NCBI GenBank assembly: GCA_017380355.1
Contig: JAFOED010000044.1
Location: 1 to 13,002 of the forward strand
Length of the DNA stretch: 13,002 nt
From: Ruminococcus sp.
Lineage (GTDB): Bacteria > Bacillota > Clostridia > Oscillospirales > Acutalibacteraceae
Direction of reading: 5' to 3'
Shown: positions 1 to 8,277 of the stretch, piece after piece
How the letters are laid out: the number at the start of each line of letters is the position of its first letter
Numbering within the stretch: the stretch's first letter is position 1
Translations under genes and position numbers: made by a program
Notes under the pieces: generated by a model
Seen by the model: the letters and a program-made list of their open reading frames with translations, nothing else
Told to the model about the DNA's origin: nothing
Database searches by the model: none

Positions 1-9
1 ATATAGGAG

Positions 10-15
10 TATAAT
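10..15 (+). promoter_or_regulatory. possible -10 box for the ACT-domain gene
   Basis: A perfect TATAAT lies 39 bases before the first start codon. The matching -35 element would fall just outside the window, so only half of the promoter can be seen. If it is real, transcription would begin near position 22, leaving a leader of about 33 bases. The call rests on the hexamer alone. Confidence 0.3.
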
Positions 16-54
16 TACAGCGTATGTAAAAAACATTTTTTGGGGGTATTTTTT

Positions 55-324
55 ATGAAAGCTGTTATCACTGTACTGGGTAAAGATTCAGTCGGAATTC
101 TCGCGAAAGTTTCTGCCGCTTGTGCTGAGCATGGCGTCAACATTATGGACGTTACACAGAGCGTTATGCAGGATATGTTCGCTATGATTATGCTCGCTGA
201 CACAAAAGCGTGTGACATTCCTTTTGCTGAGCTTGCAAAGAATCTCGAAAACGCAGGCGAAACAATGGGCGTTAAGGTTCACGTTATGCACGAAGATATT
301 TTTAACAGTATGCACAGAATTTAA
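55..324 (+). CDS. ACT domain-containing protein (UPF0237 family)
   Basis: This 89-residue protein is essentially one ACT domain, the small ligand-binding fold often found in amino-acid-responsive regulators. The opening MKAVITVLGKDSVGILAKVS has the usual first strand and the glycine-containing turn before helix 1. It continues into HGVNIMDVTQSVMQDMFAMIML, the second strand region with its VMQ-type motif. The length fits stand-alone UPF0237 members. The ATG at 55 was chosen over the in-frame TTG at 40 because GGGGGT at 42-47 sits a suitable distance upstream and the family begins at this methionine. The stop is 17 bases before the UPF0210 gene, a pairing seen in many Firmicutes, so the two probably work together. 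The ligand and role are unknown; a regulatory partner of the next protein is inference. Confidence 0.9.
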   Translation: MKAVITVLGKDSVGILAKVSAACAEHGVNIMDVTQSVMQDMFAMIMLADTKACDIPFAELAKNLENAGETMGVKVHVMHEDIFNSMHRI

Positions 325-341
325 AATCAGGAGTTTTAAAA

Positions 342-1700
342 ATGATTGAAACAAAAGATATACTTGAAACCATAAATATGATCGAAAACGAGCACCTTGA
401 CGTTCGTACTGTAACTATGGGTATCTCGCTTCTCGATTGTATCGACTCTGACATTGACAAAGCGTGCGACAAGGTTTACGACAAAATCATGCGCTATGCT
501 AAAGACCTCGTTAAAACTGCTGAGAACATCTCTAGAGAATACGGTATCCCGATTATTAATAAGAGAATTGCGGTTACTCCTATCTCTATGCTCGCATCAG
601 TATGTCAGACACAGAAAATCACTAAGTTTGCGAAAGTGCTCGACAAAGCTGCTGAGGAACTCGGCGTTGACTTTATCGGCGGTTACTCAGCTTTAGTTGA
701 AAAGGGATTTGCATCTGGCGACTACGCTCTTATCGAGAGTATTCCTGAAGCACTTTCTATCACAAACAAGGTGTGTTCTTCAGTAAACATCGGCTCTACT
801 AAAGCCGGTATCAATATGGACGCTGTTAAGATGATGGGCAAAATCGTTAAGAGTAGCGCAGAACTCACAGCAGACAGACAGTGCATCGGCGCTGCTAAGC
901 TCGTAGTTTTCTGTAATGCTGTACAGGATAACCCATTTATGGCGGGTGCGTTCCACGGTGTTGGCGAAGCTGACTGTGTAATCAACGTCGGCGTTTCAGG
1001 TCCTGGTGTTGTAAGAGCTGCTCTTGCTAAAGCTCAGGACTGTGACATCACTGGTGTTGCTGACCTCGTTAAGAAAACAGCGTTTAAAATCACACGTATG
1101 GGTCAGCTTGTTGCTCAGGAAGCATCAAAGAGACTCTCAGTACCATTCGGTATTGTTGACCTCTCCCTCGCTCCTACTCCTGCTGTCGGCGACTCTGTTG
1201 CTTACATTTTAGAAGAAATGGGTCTTGAGGTATGCGGATGTCACGGTACAACTGCAGCACTCGCTCTTTTAAACGACGCAGTTAAAAAAGGTGGCGTTAT
1301 GGCTTCTTCCCACGTTGGCGGTTTAAGCGGTGCTTTCATCCCTGTCAGCGAAGACGCAGGCATGATTCACGCAGCTCAGACAGGCGCTCTTGATATCACA
1401 AAGCTCGAAGCTATGACAGCTGTATGCTCTGTTGGTCTTGATATGATTGTTGTTCCTGGTGACATCACACCGGAGACAATTTCTGCTATCATCGCTGACG
1501 AGGCTGCTATCGGTATGGTTAACACTAAGACTACAGCTGTGCGTATTATCCCTGCTATCGGTTTAAAAGCAGGCGATGAGCTCAACTTCGGCGGACTCTT
1601 AGGCTACGGTCCTGTTATGCCTGTAAGATACGGCGACCCTACACAGTTTATTCATCGTGGCGGTAGAATCCCTGCTCCGCTACAAGCGTTAAAGAACTAA
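342..1700 (+). CDS. UPF0210 / DUF711 'PFL family' protein
   Basis: This 452-residue protein is recognisable as UPF0210 (DUF711), a full-length family of about 450 residues with a fold related to pyruvate formate-lyase-type barrels but no established reaction. Recognisable stretches include the N-terminal ETINMIENEHLDVRTVTMGI, the glycine-rich INVGVSGPGVVRAAL near residues 210-225, and the segment from CGCHGTTAALALLNDAVKKG to HVGGLSGAFIPVSEDAGM. No radical-glycine loop of active PFL enzymes is obvious, so no enzymatic activity should be assumed. The start has a good CAGGAG site at 329-334. It follows the ACT gene by 17 bases and is surely co-transcribed with it. No terminator is visible in the 39 bases before the V-ATPase operon, so readthrough into it is possible. 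Confidence 0.92.
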   Translation: MIETKDILETINMIENEHLDVRTVTMGISLLDCIDSDIDKACDKVYDKIMRYAKDLVKTAENISREYGIPIINKRIAVTPISMLASVCQTQKITKFAKVLDKAAEELGVDFIGGYSALVEKGFASGDYALIESIPEALSITNKVCSSVNIGSTKAGINMDAVKMMGKIVKSSAELTADRQCIGAAKLVVFCNAVQDNPFMAGAFHGVGEADCVINVGVSGPGVVRAALAKAQDCDITGVADLVKKTAFKITRMGQLVAQEASKRLSVPFGIVDLSLAPTPAVGDSVAYILEEMGLEVCGCHGTTAALALLNDAVKKGGVMASSHVGGLSGAFIPVSEDAGMIHAAQTGALDITKLEAMTAVCSVGLDMIVVPGDITPETISAIIADEAAIGMVNTKTTAVRIIPAIGLKAGDELNFGGLLGYGPVMPVRYGDPTQFIHRGGRIPAPLQALKN

Positions 1701-1739
1701 TATCTACCGCATATTAACTACTATTTTGGAGGCGAGACT

Positions 1740-2048
1740 GTGCAAGATATGCTTAAAAAGATTATCGAGATGGACGAACAGGCCAGACTCGTTAAAGAAC
1801 AGGCTCAGCAGGAAAAAGCCGCTACTGAACAAGAAATTATTGATACAAAAAAACGTATTTACAACGAATACATTGAGCGTGCAAAAATCAGAGTAGAGAA
1901 AAATCTCGAGGTTGACAGAACAAATGCTCAAAAACAGTGGGAAAAATCTCAGGTCAAAAACGAAGAAATCATAAATGAGCTTGAAACATCTTTTTCTGAA
2001 AATTCAGAAAAGTGGGCTGACGAAATCGTAAAGCGTGTACTCGCTTAA
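1740..2048 (+). CDS. V/A-type ATPase peripheral-stalk subunit H (G/H-like)
   Basis: This 102-residue, highly charged protein is almost entirely predicted coiled coil: residues 1-75 are rich in Glu, Lys, Gln and Ala with no proline, as in ARLVKEQAQQEKAATEQEI. This is the hallmark of the small stator subunit called H, G or NtpF in bacterial V/A-ATPases, which pairs with subunit E as a peripheral stalk linking the catalytic head to the membrane subunit I. The start is GTG, with GGAGG at 1728-1732 seven bases upstream. Being first in a complete V-ATPase operon, where such a gene often sits, is the main support, because coiled-coil sequence alone is not diagnostic. It is shown as the first gene of the operon; no promoter of its own is visible. 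Confidence 0.75.
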   Translation: MQDMLKKIIEMDEQARLVKEQAQQEKAATEQEIIDTKKRIYNEYIERAKIRVEKNLEVDRTNAQKQWEKSQVKNEEIINELETSFSENSEKWADEIVKRVLA

Positions 2049-2083
2049 ATTTAACAATAACTTTATGAATCGAGGTGAACCTT

Positions 2084-3118
2084 ATGTTTATTAACTCTTC
2101 AAGTGCGGTTATATCAAAAGCCAGAAGTAAATACGGCAGACGACTAAAAGACAAAGACTACAAAGCGCTTTTGAAGTCAAGCAACGTAGCAGGCGTTGTG
2201 AGCTATCTCAAAAACCACACACATTATGCTGATGTTCTTAACAAAGTAAACGAAACAGAGGTTCACCGAGGTAATCTCGAAACTATCATCAAGCAGAAGA
2301 ATTTCTACGACTTCGACTCACTTTGCAGATATGAGATGAGTGAAGGCTCGCCTTTCTCGGAGTTTATCATACGCAGATATGAAATCGAACAACTTGTCCA
2401 TTTTCTTCTGCTTTTATCCTGTAACAAGGTTGAGGAATATATTTTCGCGCTTCCTGCTTATTTTGATAAACACACAGAGCTTGATTTGTACAGATTATCA
2501 CGGTGCAGGAATTTTGAATCTTTCCTTGATGTTTTAGGAAAAAGTGAGTACAGAAAAATTCTGAAAAACTTTCCGCCAGACAATCGCGGTGTAATAAACA
2601 TCGCAGGCGCTGAAGATGCTATGAATATGTTTGCTTATAAAGAACTCTACTTAGCTATCTCAAAGCGAAAATCAAAAAGAGAGAAAGAAAATCTGAAAGC
2701 GCTGTGTGATAACGTCAACGACTTCTGTAATATCTCCAGAGTGCTTAGACTTAAGAAATACTACAAGATGACTCCACAGCAGGTTATGTCCCACATGCTT
2801 CCGTACGGCTCGATTAAATCATCTAAGCTTAAAGAAATGTGTAACGCTCCTACCTACGAGGATGTTCTACCTATTATTACAACCACACGAGTAGGTAAGA
2901 GAATCAAATTCACCGACATCGAAAAAGAAGAACAGATTTCTTTTATGAACAGATTTGATATGTGCAGAAAGAATCTGTACTACTCTCAGGACCCGTCGGT
3001 CGTACTGCTGTCGTATATGTACGTATGCGAAGCTGAACTGAAGAATATCATCACCGTCATTGAGGGTGTAAGATATCAAAGCGACAGAGATGTTATCGAG
3101 TCGCTTCTCATTAAGTAA
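2084..3118 (+). CDS. atpC: V/A-type ATPase subunit C (V0 d / AC39 family)
   Basis: This 344-residue soluble, mostly helical protein matches the V0D/AC39 family. It forms the funnel that sits on the rotor ring and receives the D/F central stalk. Recognisable family sequence includes the N-terminal SKARSKYGRRLKDKDYKALL, a repeated three-fold helical layout, and a C-terminal YMYVCEAELKNIITVIEGVR stretch typical of the family end. The ATG at 2084 was preferred to the in-frame GTG at 2075 because GAGGTGA at 2072-2078 is the ribosome site and itself contains that GTG. It sits 35 bases after subunit H and 37 before subunit I. Placing C ahead of I and K differs from the commonly described Enterococcus order, in which it follows E. 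Confidence 0.9.
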   Translation: MFINSSSAVISKARSKYGRRLKDKDYKALLKSSNVAGVVSYLKNHTHYADVLNKVNETEVHRGNLETIIKQKNFYDFDSLCRYEMSEGSPFSEFIIRRYEIEQLVHFLLLLSCNKVEEYIFALPAYFDKHTELDLYRLSRCRNFESFLDVLGKSEYRKILKNFPPDNRGVINIAGAEDAMNMFAYKELYLAISKRKSKREKENLKALCDNVNDFCNISRVLRLKKYYKMTPQQVMSHMLPYGSIKSSKLKEMCNAPTYEDVLPIITTTRVGKRIKFTDIEKEEQISFMNRFDMCRKNLYYSQDPSVVLLSYMYVCEAELKNIITVIEGVRYQSDRDVIESLLIK

Positions 3119-3155
3119 GAAAACAATATCTATTTATATATAAGAGGTGATGTAT

Positions 3156-5090
3156 TTGGCATTATCTAAAATGAAATTTCTCTCCATCATCGGTATGCTC
3201 GATCATTTTGACGAGGTTGTCGAAGTGCTCGGATATTCGGGAGTGTTCCACCCTGATGATGCGACAGAGTTTTTCTCAGAAACAGACAAGTTCTTGCCTA
3301 TCAATACGAAAAACGACGCTGCTACTACACTTACTAAGCTCAAAAACATTATGTCACAAGCTAAAGTAGAGCTTGAAATCGTAAGCATCGAAGACTTTAA
3401 AATGTCTTTTTATGAGATGGCAAAGGCTGTAGACGGCATCGAAAGCGAACTTTCTGATACGCTCAACGAAATAACGAGCGCTAAAAAGGAAATCGGTGAG
3501 TGCAAGAGAAAAATCGAGGACAGTTCTCACTTTGTTGACCTCAAACTCGAGGTTGATAAAATCGAAAGCTGTGAATTTATCAAAGCAAATTTCGGCAGAC
3601 TACCTAAGGACAGTTACTTGAAGCTCTCAGCATACGAAGCTAACGAGTTTGTCCAGTTCTTCCCTTGCTCTTATGACGGTAAGTACTACTGGGGCGTTTA
3701 CACAGCTCCTATCGACCAGGCTGACGAAATCGACTCAATTTTCGCTTCTCTTTATTTTGAACACATCGAGGTTGAGGGATTAAAAGGTACCGCTACGGAC
3801 TTTATCGCTCAGCAAAGTGCGAAAATACAGGAGCTTAAAGAGAAAATAGAAAAGCTCAACGATAAAGCTCAGACTTATCTTTCTGACAACAGAGAGCAGA
3901 TGCAGAAAATCTACTCTAAACTCTGTGAGCTTAACGCTTTTCACACGATAAGAAACTATGCCTACAGATATCACAACAACTTTGTACTCGCTGGTTGGGT
4001 TCCTGCTGAAAACGAAAAGGACATTGTGGGTAAACTTCACGAAATCGATAGTATCGATTTAAGTACAAGTGACGCTAAAGAGGAAATAAAGCACAAACCT
4101 CCTGTAAAATACAAAAACAACTTCTTTGCTAAGCCGTTTGAATTTTACACTGAGATGTACGGTACGCCTAACTACGGCGAAATTGACCCGTCGGCTTTTC
4201 TGGCTTTCACCTATTCCCTGCTTTTCGGCATTATGTTCGGCGACGTAGGCCACGGTTTACTGCTGCTTATCGCCGCAATCGTTATGTACAAGGTTAAGGG
4301 TATGGATTTAGGAAGAATACTCATACCGTGTTCTGTATCGTCCATATTCTTCGGCTTTGTTTTCGGTAGCGTGTTCGGTTTTGAGCATGCACTCGACCCG
4401 TTCTATCACTCTGTGTTCGGACTCGAAGAAAAACCTATCGAAGTTATGGAAGCGCAGTGGACGATGACGATTATATACACTGCGGTCGGTATAGGCGTAG
4501 CGCTTGTTATCGTTGCAATGATTCTCAACATCATTTCATCCATTAAACGTAAAGACTTCGGTAACGCGCTTTTCGGTGTAAACGGTCTTAGCGGACTTGT
4601 GTTCTACGCTTCCCTTATTATCGGTTTAGTATGCACAATCGTGCTTAAAGTAAAGCTTATGACACCGCTTTATATCATACTGCTCGTCGTTTTACCGATT
4701 ATTCTCGTGTTCTTACGCGAGCCGCTGTCAAAGCTTATCAAAGGCGACAAAAACTTTATGCCGCATAAAATCGGTGAGTTCTTTGTGGACAACTTCTTCG
4801 AACTTTTTGAGGTTTGTTTAAGCTATGTTACTAACACAATGAGCTTTATCCGAGTAGGTGCTTTCGCGCTTGTACACGCCGGTATGATGCAGGTTGTCTT
4901 CGTTCTTGCGAATATGACCACGGGTGCAGGATACGTTATCGTTTTAATTATCGGCAATATCGTTGTTGCGGCACTCGAAGCGCTGCTTGTCGGTATTCAG
5001 GTACTAAGACTTGAATATTTTGAGATGTTCAGCAGATTCTACATCGGCGACGGCAGAGCGTACAAACCGGTTAAAGTAGAAAAAGTATAA
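3156..5090 (+). CDS. atpI: V/A-type ATPase membrane subunit I (a subunit)
   Basis: This 644-residue stator protein is the subunit that passes ions across the membrane. Residues 1 to about 330 are cytoplasmic, with two coiled-coil stretches near 85-125 and 225-265. The rest holds about seven to eight membrane helices, beginning at PSAFLAFTYSLLFGIMFGDVG. The TM7 motif SFIRVGAFALVHAGM carries Arg566, which aligns with the essential arginine of yeast Vph1 (SYLRLWALSLAHAQL). A second conserved arginine, Arg618 in VLRLEYFEMFSRFY, is also present, so the ion path looks intact. The TTG at 3156 was chosen as start because GAGGTGAT at 3144-3151 lies just upstream and the family usually starts M-A-x-x-K-M-K. 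The earlier in-frame GTG and ATG at 3147 and 3150 overlap that site. Confidence 0.93.
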   Translation: MALSKMKFLSIIGMLDHFDEVVEVLGYSGVFHPDDATEFFSETDKFLPINTKNDAATTLTKLKNIMSQAKVELEIVSIEDFKMSFYEMAKAVDGIESELSDTLNEITSAKKEIGECKRKIEDSSHFVDLKLEVDKIESCEFIKANFGRLPKDSYLKLSAYEANEFVQFFPCSYDGKYYWGVYTAPIDQADEIDSIFASLYFEHIEVEGLKGTATDFIAQQSAKIQELKEKIEKLNDKAQTYLSDNREQMQKIYSKLCELNAFHTIRNYAYRYHNNFVLAGWVPAENEKDIVGKLHEIDSIDLSTSDAKEEIKHKPPVKYKNNFFAKPFEFYTEMYGTPNYGEIDPSAFLAFTYSLLFGIMFGDVGHGLLLLIAAIVMYKVKGMDLGRILIPCSVSSIFFGFVFGSVFGFEHALDPFYHSVFGLEEKPIEVMEAQWTMTIIYTAVGIGVALVIVAMILNIISSIKRKDFGNALFGVNGLSGLVFYASLIIGLVCTIVLKVKLMTPLYIILLVVLPIILVFLREPLSKLIKGDKNFMPHKIGEFFVDNFFELFEVCLSYVTNTMSFIRVGAFALVHAGMMQVVFVLANMTTGAGYVIVLIIGNIVVAALEALLVGIQVLRLEYFEMFSRFYIGDGRAYKPVKVEKV

Positions 5091-5117
5091 TTCATATATA
5101 AATTGGAGGAAATCACA

Positions 5118-5543
5118 ATGTTAGACTATTTATTATTATTCATCCCTGCAGCTTTCTTAGTAATTTCTGTACTCGTATCTATCAAAGCTTTCGAAAAAGG
5201 CAAGAGTGCTAAAACTACAGTAATCACACAGATTTTATCTTTCTGTGCTGTTTTCGCTTTCTGTATGGTATGCCCTATCGTTGCTCACGCTGCTGACGCA
5301 ACTGCTGTTACTGACACTGTAGCTTCTAACGCTAAGGGTCTGGGCTATATCGCAGCAGGTATTTCAACAGGTCTTTCATGTATCGGCGGTGGTATTGCGG
5401 TTGGCGGTTCTGCTCCTGCAGCTATCGGTGCTACAAGCGAAGATCCTAAGAACTTCGGTAAGTCAATCATCTTCGTAGCGCTTGGTGAAGGCTGTGCGCT
5501 TTACGGTATGGTTATCTCTATCATGATTATCACTAGCCTCTGA
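5118..5543 (+). CDS. atpK: V/A-type ATPase subunit K (rotor-ring proteolipid)
   Basis: This 141-residue protein has four predicted membrane helices. The first two (residues about 4-24 and 35-58, ending in a signal-peptide-like AHAADA) are not recognisable as a c-subunit hairpin. The last two (about 75-105 and 113-141) form the classical glycine-rich hairpin, GLSCIGGGIAVGG, then ALGEGCALYGMVISI. Glu124 in the last helix is the ion carrier. This shape is the usual one in clostridial V-ATPases, unlike the duplicated hairpins of Enterococcus NtpK. The residue after Glu124 is Gly, and a glycine replaces the sodium-ligand Gln in the third helix, which weakly favours protons. The ATG at 5118 follows TTGGAGGAA with good spacing. 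Its codons are strongly biased, as expected for the most abundant subunit. Confidence 0.92.
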   Translation: MLDYLLLFIPAAFLVISVLVSIKAFEKGKSAKTTVITQILSFCAVFAFCMVCPIVAHAADATAVTDTVASNAKGLGYIAAGISTGLSCIGGGIAVGGSAPAAIGATSEDPKNFGKSIIFVALGEGCALYGMVISIMIITSL

Positions 5544-5579
5544 TTTTTAGTTTTACTCACTAATAAAGGACGTAATATT

Positions 5580-5888
5580 ATGAAAATGTATCTTATCAGC
5601 GATAATGTAGATACACTGGTAGGAATGAGGCTAGCGGGTGTTGACGGAGTCGTTGTACACAAGCCACACCATGTTGAAAAAGCGCTCGACGACGCACTCA
5701 AGATGGACGACGTCGCTGTGATTATGATGACAGAGACTCTGATGAAGCTGTGTCACGACAAGATTTACGACATTAAACTCCACAGAAAACAACCGCTCAT
5801 CATCGAAATTCCTGACAGACACGGTAATGGTCGTACTAAAGACAGTATCACTAAATACGTTCAGGATGCTATCGGTGTAAAGATATAA
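5580..5888 (+). CDS. atpF: V/A-type ATPase subunit F
   Basis: This 102-residue protein has the small alpha/beta CheY-like fold of subunit F (called NtpG in Enterococcus), which with subunit D forms the rotating central stalk. Typical features are the opening MKMYLISDNVDTLVGMRLAGVDG, the middle DDVAVIMMTETLMKLC, and the late PLIIEIPDRHG segment, which is a strong family signature. The ATG at 5580 was chosen with AAAGGA at 5565-5570 upstream. An alternative ATG at 5586 would shorten the protein by two residues and has poorer spacing. It lies 36 bases after subunit K and 29 before subunit E. Confidence 0.92.
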   Translation: MKMYLISDNVDTLVGMRLAGVDGVVVHKPHHVEKALDDALKMDDVAVIMMTETLMKLCHDKIYDIKLHRKQPLIIEIPDRHGNGRTKDSITKYVQDAIGVKI

Positions 5889-5917
5889 TAAAAAGACTCA
5901 ATAAGAAGGCTTTATTT

Positions 5918-6508
5918 ATGAATCAGGATAAAAAGACAAGTAGCTTTCTTGAAGCTATAAATAAGTACGCAAAAAAACAGAGCGACGCTATCCTTCAGGA
6001 AGTCGAAGAGTTCAAGAAGCAAGAGATCGAAAAAGCTACTAAAGAAGCTCTCCTCGATGCGTACAACTTAATTCAGAAAACTATTACAACAGAAAAAGCG
6101 AAAATTGTTAGCGAGTACGCTAAAAAGGAACAGGAAAGCAAAAAAGAACTGTACATTAAGCGTAACGAAATTGTAGACAGTGTTTTTGCTCTCTCAAAAG
6201 AAAAGCTCGTAGAATTCACAAAGAGCGAAAAATACGATGAGTATCTTTTAAAGAGTGCCGCTGAAATATCACAGCACTTCTTTGATAACGAATGCACTAT
6301 ATACCTGAGAAGTGCAGACGAAGAAAAGAAAGAGCTTATTAAATCCGTACTTAAAACTGCGACTTTTGAAATTGACAACACAATCGCTATCGGCGGTATC
6401 AAGGGTTTATGCCCTGCTCTTAACATACTCGCAGACGACACTCTCGACTCAAAGCTTTTTGCTCAGCGCGAGTGGTTTTGTGAAAATTCAGGACTTAAGG
6501 TGGTGTAA
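5918..6508 (+). CDS. atpE: V/A-type ATPase subunit E (peripheral stalk)
   Basis: This 196-residue protein has the subunit E layout: a long charged coiled coil over residues about 10-100 (KKQSDAILQEVEEFKKQEIEK and onward) and a compact globular C-terminal half containing a conserved IGGIKGLCP strand near residues 150-160. It should pair with the H-type subunit encoded at the head of the operon to form the stators holding the A/B head. The start codon follows AGAAGGC with good spacing. Only two bases separate its stop from the start of subunit A, so the two are probably translationally coupled. In Enterococcus E lies directly after K; here F comes between them. Confidence 0.88.
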   Translation: MNQDKKTSSFLEAINKYAKKQSDAILQEVEEFKKQEIEKATKEALLDAYNLIQKTITTEKAKIVSEYAKKEQESKKELYIKRNEIVDSVFALSKEKLVEFTKSEKYDEYLLKSAAEISQHFFDNECTIYLRSADEEKKELIKSVLKTATFEIDNTIAIGGIKGLCPALNILADDTLDSKLFAQREWFCENSGLKVV

Positions 6509-6510
6509 AT

Positions 6511-8265
6511 ATGAATAATAACTGTATTTACGGCATCAACGGCCCTGTCGTTACTATTAAAGGTGCTACTGACTTTTCTATGATGGAGATGGTATACGTC
6601 GGTGACGAAAAACTCGTCGGCGAAATCATTGGCATCAACAGTGACTTCACAACTGTTCAGGTTTATGAGGATACAACAGGACTTAAACCAGGTGACCCTA
6701 TTGTTGGCACAGGTGCGCCGATGAACGTACTATTAGGTCCCGGCATACTCAACAATATCTTTGACGGTATCGAGCGTCCGCTTTCTGAAATTGAGAAAAC
6801 TGACGGCGCATTTATCAGCCGTGGCTCTCAGGTTTCAGCGTTAGACACAGAAAAGCTGTGGGATGTAACACTCACTGTAAAAGTAGGCGATACATTAAAC
6901 GGCGGTGAGATTTACGCTACACTCCCTGAAACTGACATTATCACCCACAAGTGTATGGTACCACCATTACTTTCGGGTAAGGTAACTTATGTTGCAAAAT
7001 CAGGTTCTTACAAACTTTTTGATACAATTGTTAAATTAGAAGACGAAAACGGCACGGTGCACGAACTCTCTCTGTGTCAGAAATGGCCTATCCGTACACC
7101 ACGTCCTGTTAAAGAGCGTCTGACAGCGTCAATTCCGCTTATCACAGGACAGAGAGTTATCGACACTCTCTTCCCTATTTCCAAGGGCGGTACTGCGGCT
7201 ATTCCGGGCGGTTTCGGTACAGGCAAAACTATGACACAGCATCAGCTCGCTAAGTGGTGCGATGCTGACATCATCGTATATGTCGGCTGTGGTGAACGTG
7301 GTAACGAGATGAGTCAGGTATTACAAGAGTTCTCTGAACTTATCGACCCTAAACACGACTGTCCGATGACTTACAGAACTACTCTTATTGCTAACACATC
7401 CAATATGCCAGTTGCGGCAAGAGAAGCGTCAATCTATACAGGTATCACACTCGCTGAGTACTACCGTGATATGGGCTACAACGTGGCTATCATGGCAGAC
7501 TCAACTTCTCGTTGGGCTGAAGCGTTACGTGAAATTTCGGGTCGACTCGAAGAAATGCCTGCAGAAGAAGGCTTCCCTGCGTATCTGCCATCACGTTTGT
7601 CAGAGTTTTACGAGCGCGGATGCAGAGCAAAAGTACTTTGCGGCAAAGAAGGCTCAGTCACCATTATCGGCGCTGTATCCCCACAGGGTTCGGACTTCTC
7701 AGAACCTGTAACACAGAACACAAAGCGTTTCACACGCTGTTTCTGGGCGCTTGACAAGTCTTTAGCGTACGCAAGACACTATCCTGCTATCAACTGGATG
7801 GATAGCTACAGCGAATACTTCTCTGACCTTGACCCTTGGTTTGAAGAAAACTTAGGCGAAGAGTTCTTAGAATACAGAAAGCAGATTTCTGCGCTCTTAG
7901 CTGAAGAAAGCAGACTTATGGAAATCGTAAAGCTTATCGGTGCAGACGTACTGCCTGACGACCAGAAGCTCGTTATAGAAACAGCCAAAGTCATCCGTGT
8001 AGGCTTCTTACAGCAGAACGCGTTCCACAAAGACGACACGTTCGTACCGCTTGAGAAGCAGAAGCTGATGATGAAAACTATTCTCCATCTGCACAAGAAA
8101 GCTAAGCACATCACAAATGCTGCTATCCCGATTTCAAGAGTTTTAGAGACAGGTCTCTTCGAAAAACTCACTAAAATCAAGTACGATATACCTAACAACA
8201 GACTTGATATGTTTGATGAATATATCAAAGAGATTGACGAGAAAATCTCACAAATCACATTTTAA
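6511..8265 (+). CDS. atpA: V/A-type ATPase catalytic subunit A
   Basis: This 584-residue protein is the ATP-binding catalytic subunit of the head. The Walker A loop GGFGTGKT occupies residues 233-240, with Lys239 and Thr240 as the phosphate and magnesium contacts. GERGNEM at 261-267 supplies the catalytic Glu262. The Walker B strand VAIMADST ends near residue 332 and runs into SRWAEALREISGRLEEMPAEEG. The N-terminal beta barrel and the family's non-homologous insertion (about 110-190) are present, so it is full length and should be active. The ATG at 6511 follows AAGGTGG at 6497-6503, inside the end of the E gene. It is followed after 12 bases by subunit B. Confidence 0.98.
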   Translation: MNNNCIYGINGPVVTIKGATDFSMMEMVYVGDEKLVGEIIGINSDFTTVQVYEDTTGLKPGDPIVGTGAPMNVLLGPGILNNIFDGIERPLSEIEKTDGAFISRGSQVSALDTEKLWDVTLTVKVGDTLNGGEIYATLPETDIITHKCMVPPLLSGKVTYVAKSGSYKLFDTIVKLEDENGTVHELSLCQKWPIRTPRPVKERLTASIPLITGQRVIDTLFPISKGGTAAIPGGFGTGKTMTQHQLAKWCDADIIVYVGCGERGNEMSQVLQEFSELIDPKHDCPMTYRTTLIANTSNMPVAAREASIYTGITLAEYYRDMGYNVAIMADSTSRWAEALREISGRLEEMPAEEGFPAYLPSRLSEFYERGCRAKVLCGKEGSVTIIGAVSPQGSDFSEPVTQNTKRFTRCFWALDKSLAYARHYPAINWMDSYSEYFSDLDPWFEENLGEEFLEYRKQISALLAEESRLMEIVKLIGADVLPDDQKLVIETAKVIRVGFLQQNAFHKDDTFVPLEKQKLMMKTILHLHKKAKHITNAAIPISRVLETGLFEKLTKIKYDIPNNRLDMFDEYIKEIDEKISQITF

Positions 8266-8277
8266 GGAGGAAATGCT

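Noticed and set aside
6073..6441. A 122-codon minus-strand frame within subunit E
   Set aside because: It is a shadow of a biased coding strand, Ser/Phe-rich and with no ribosome site; subunit E on the plus strand is clear.
7806..8258. A 150-codon minus-strand frame within subunit A
   Set aside because: It lies antisense to well-conserved catalytic-subunit sequence, is Ser/Ile-rich, and has no promoter or ribosome site.
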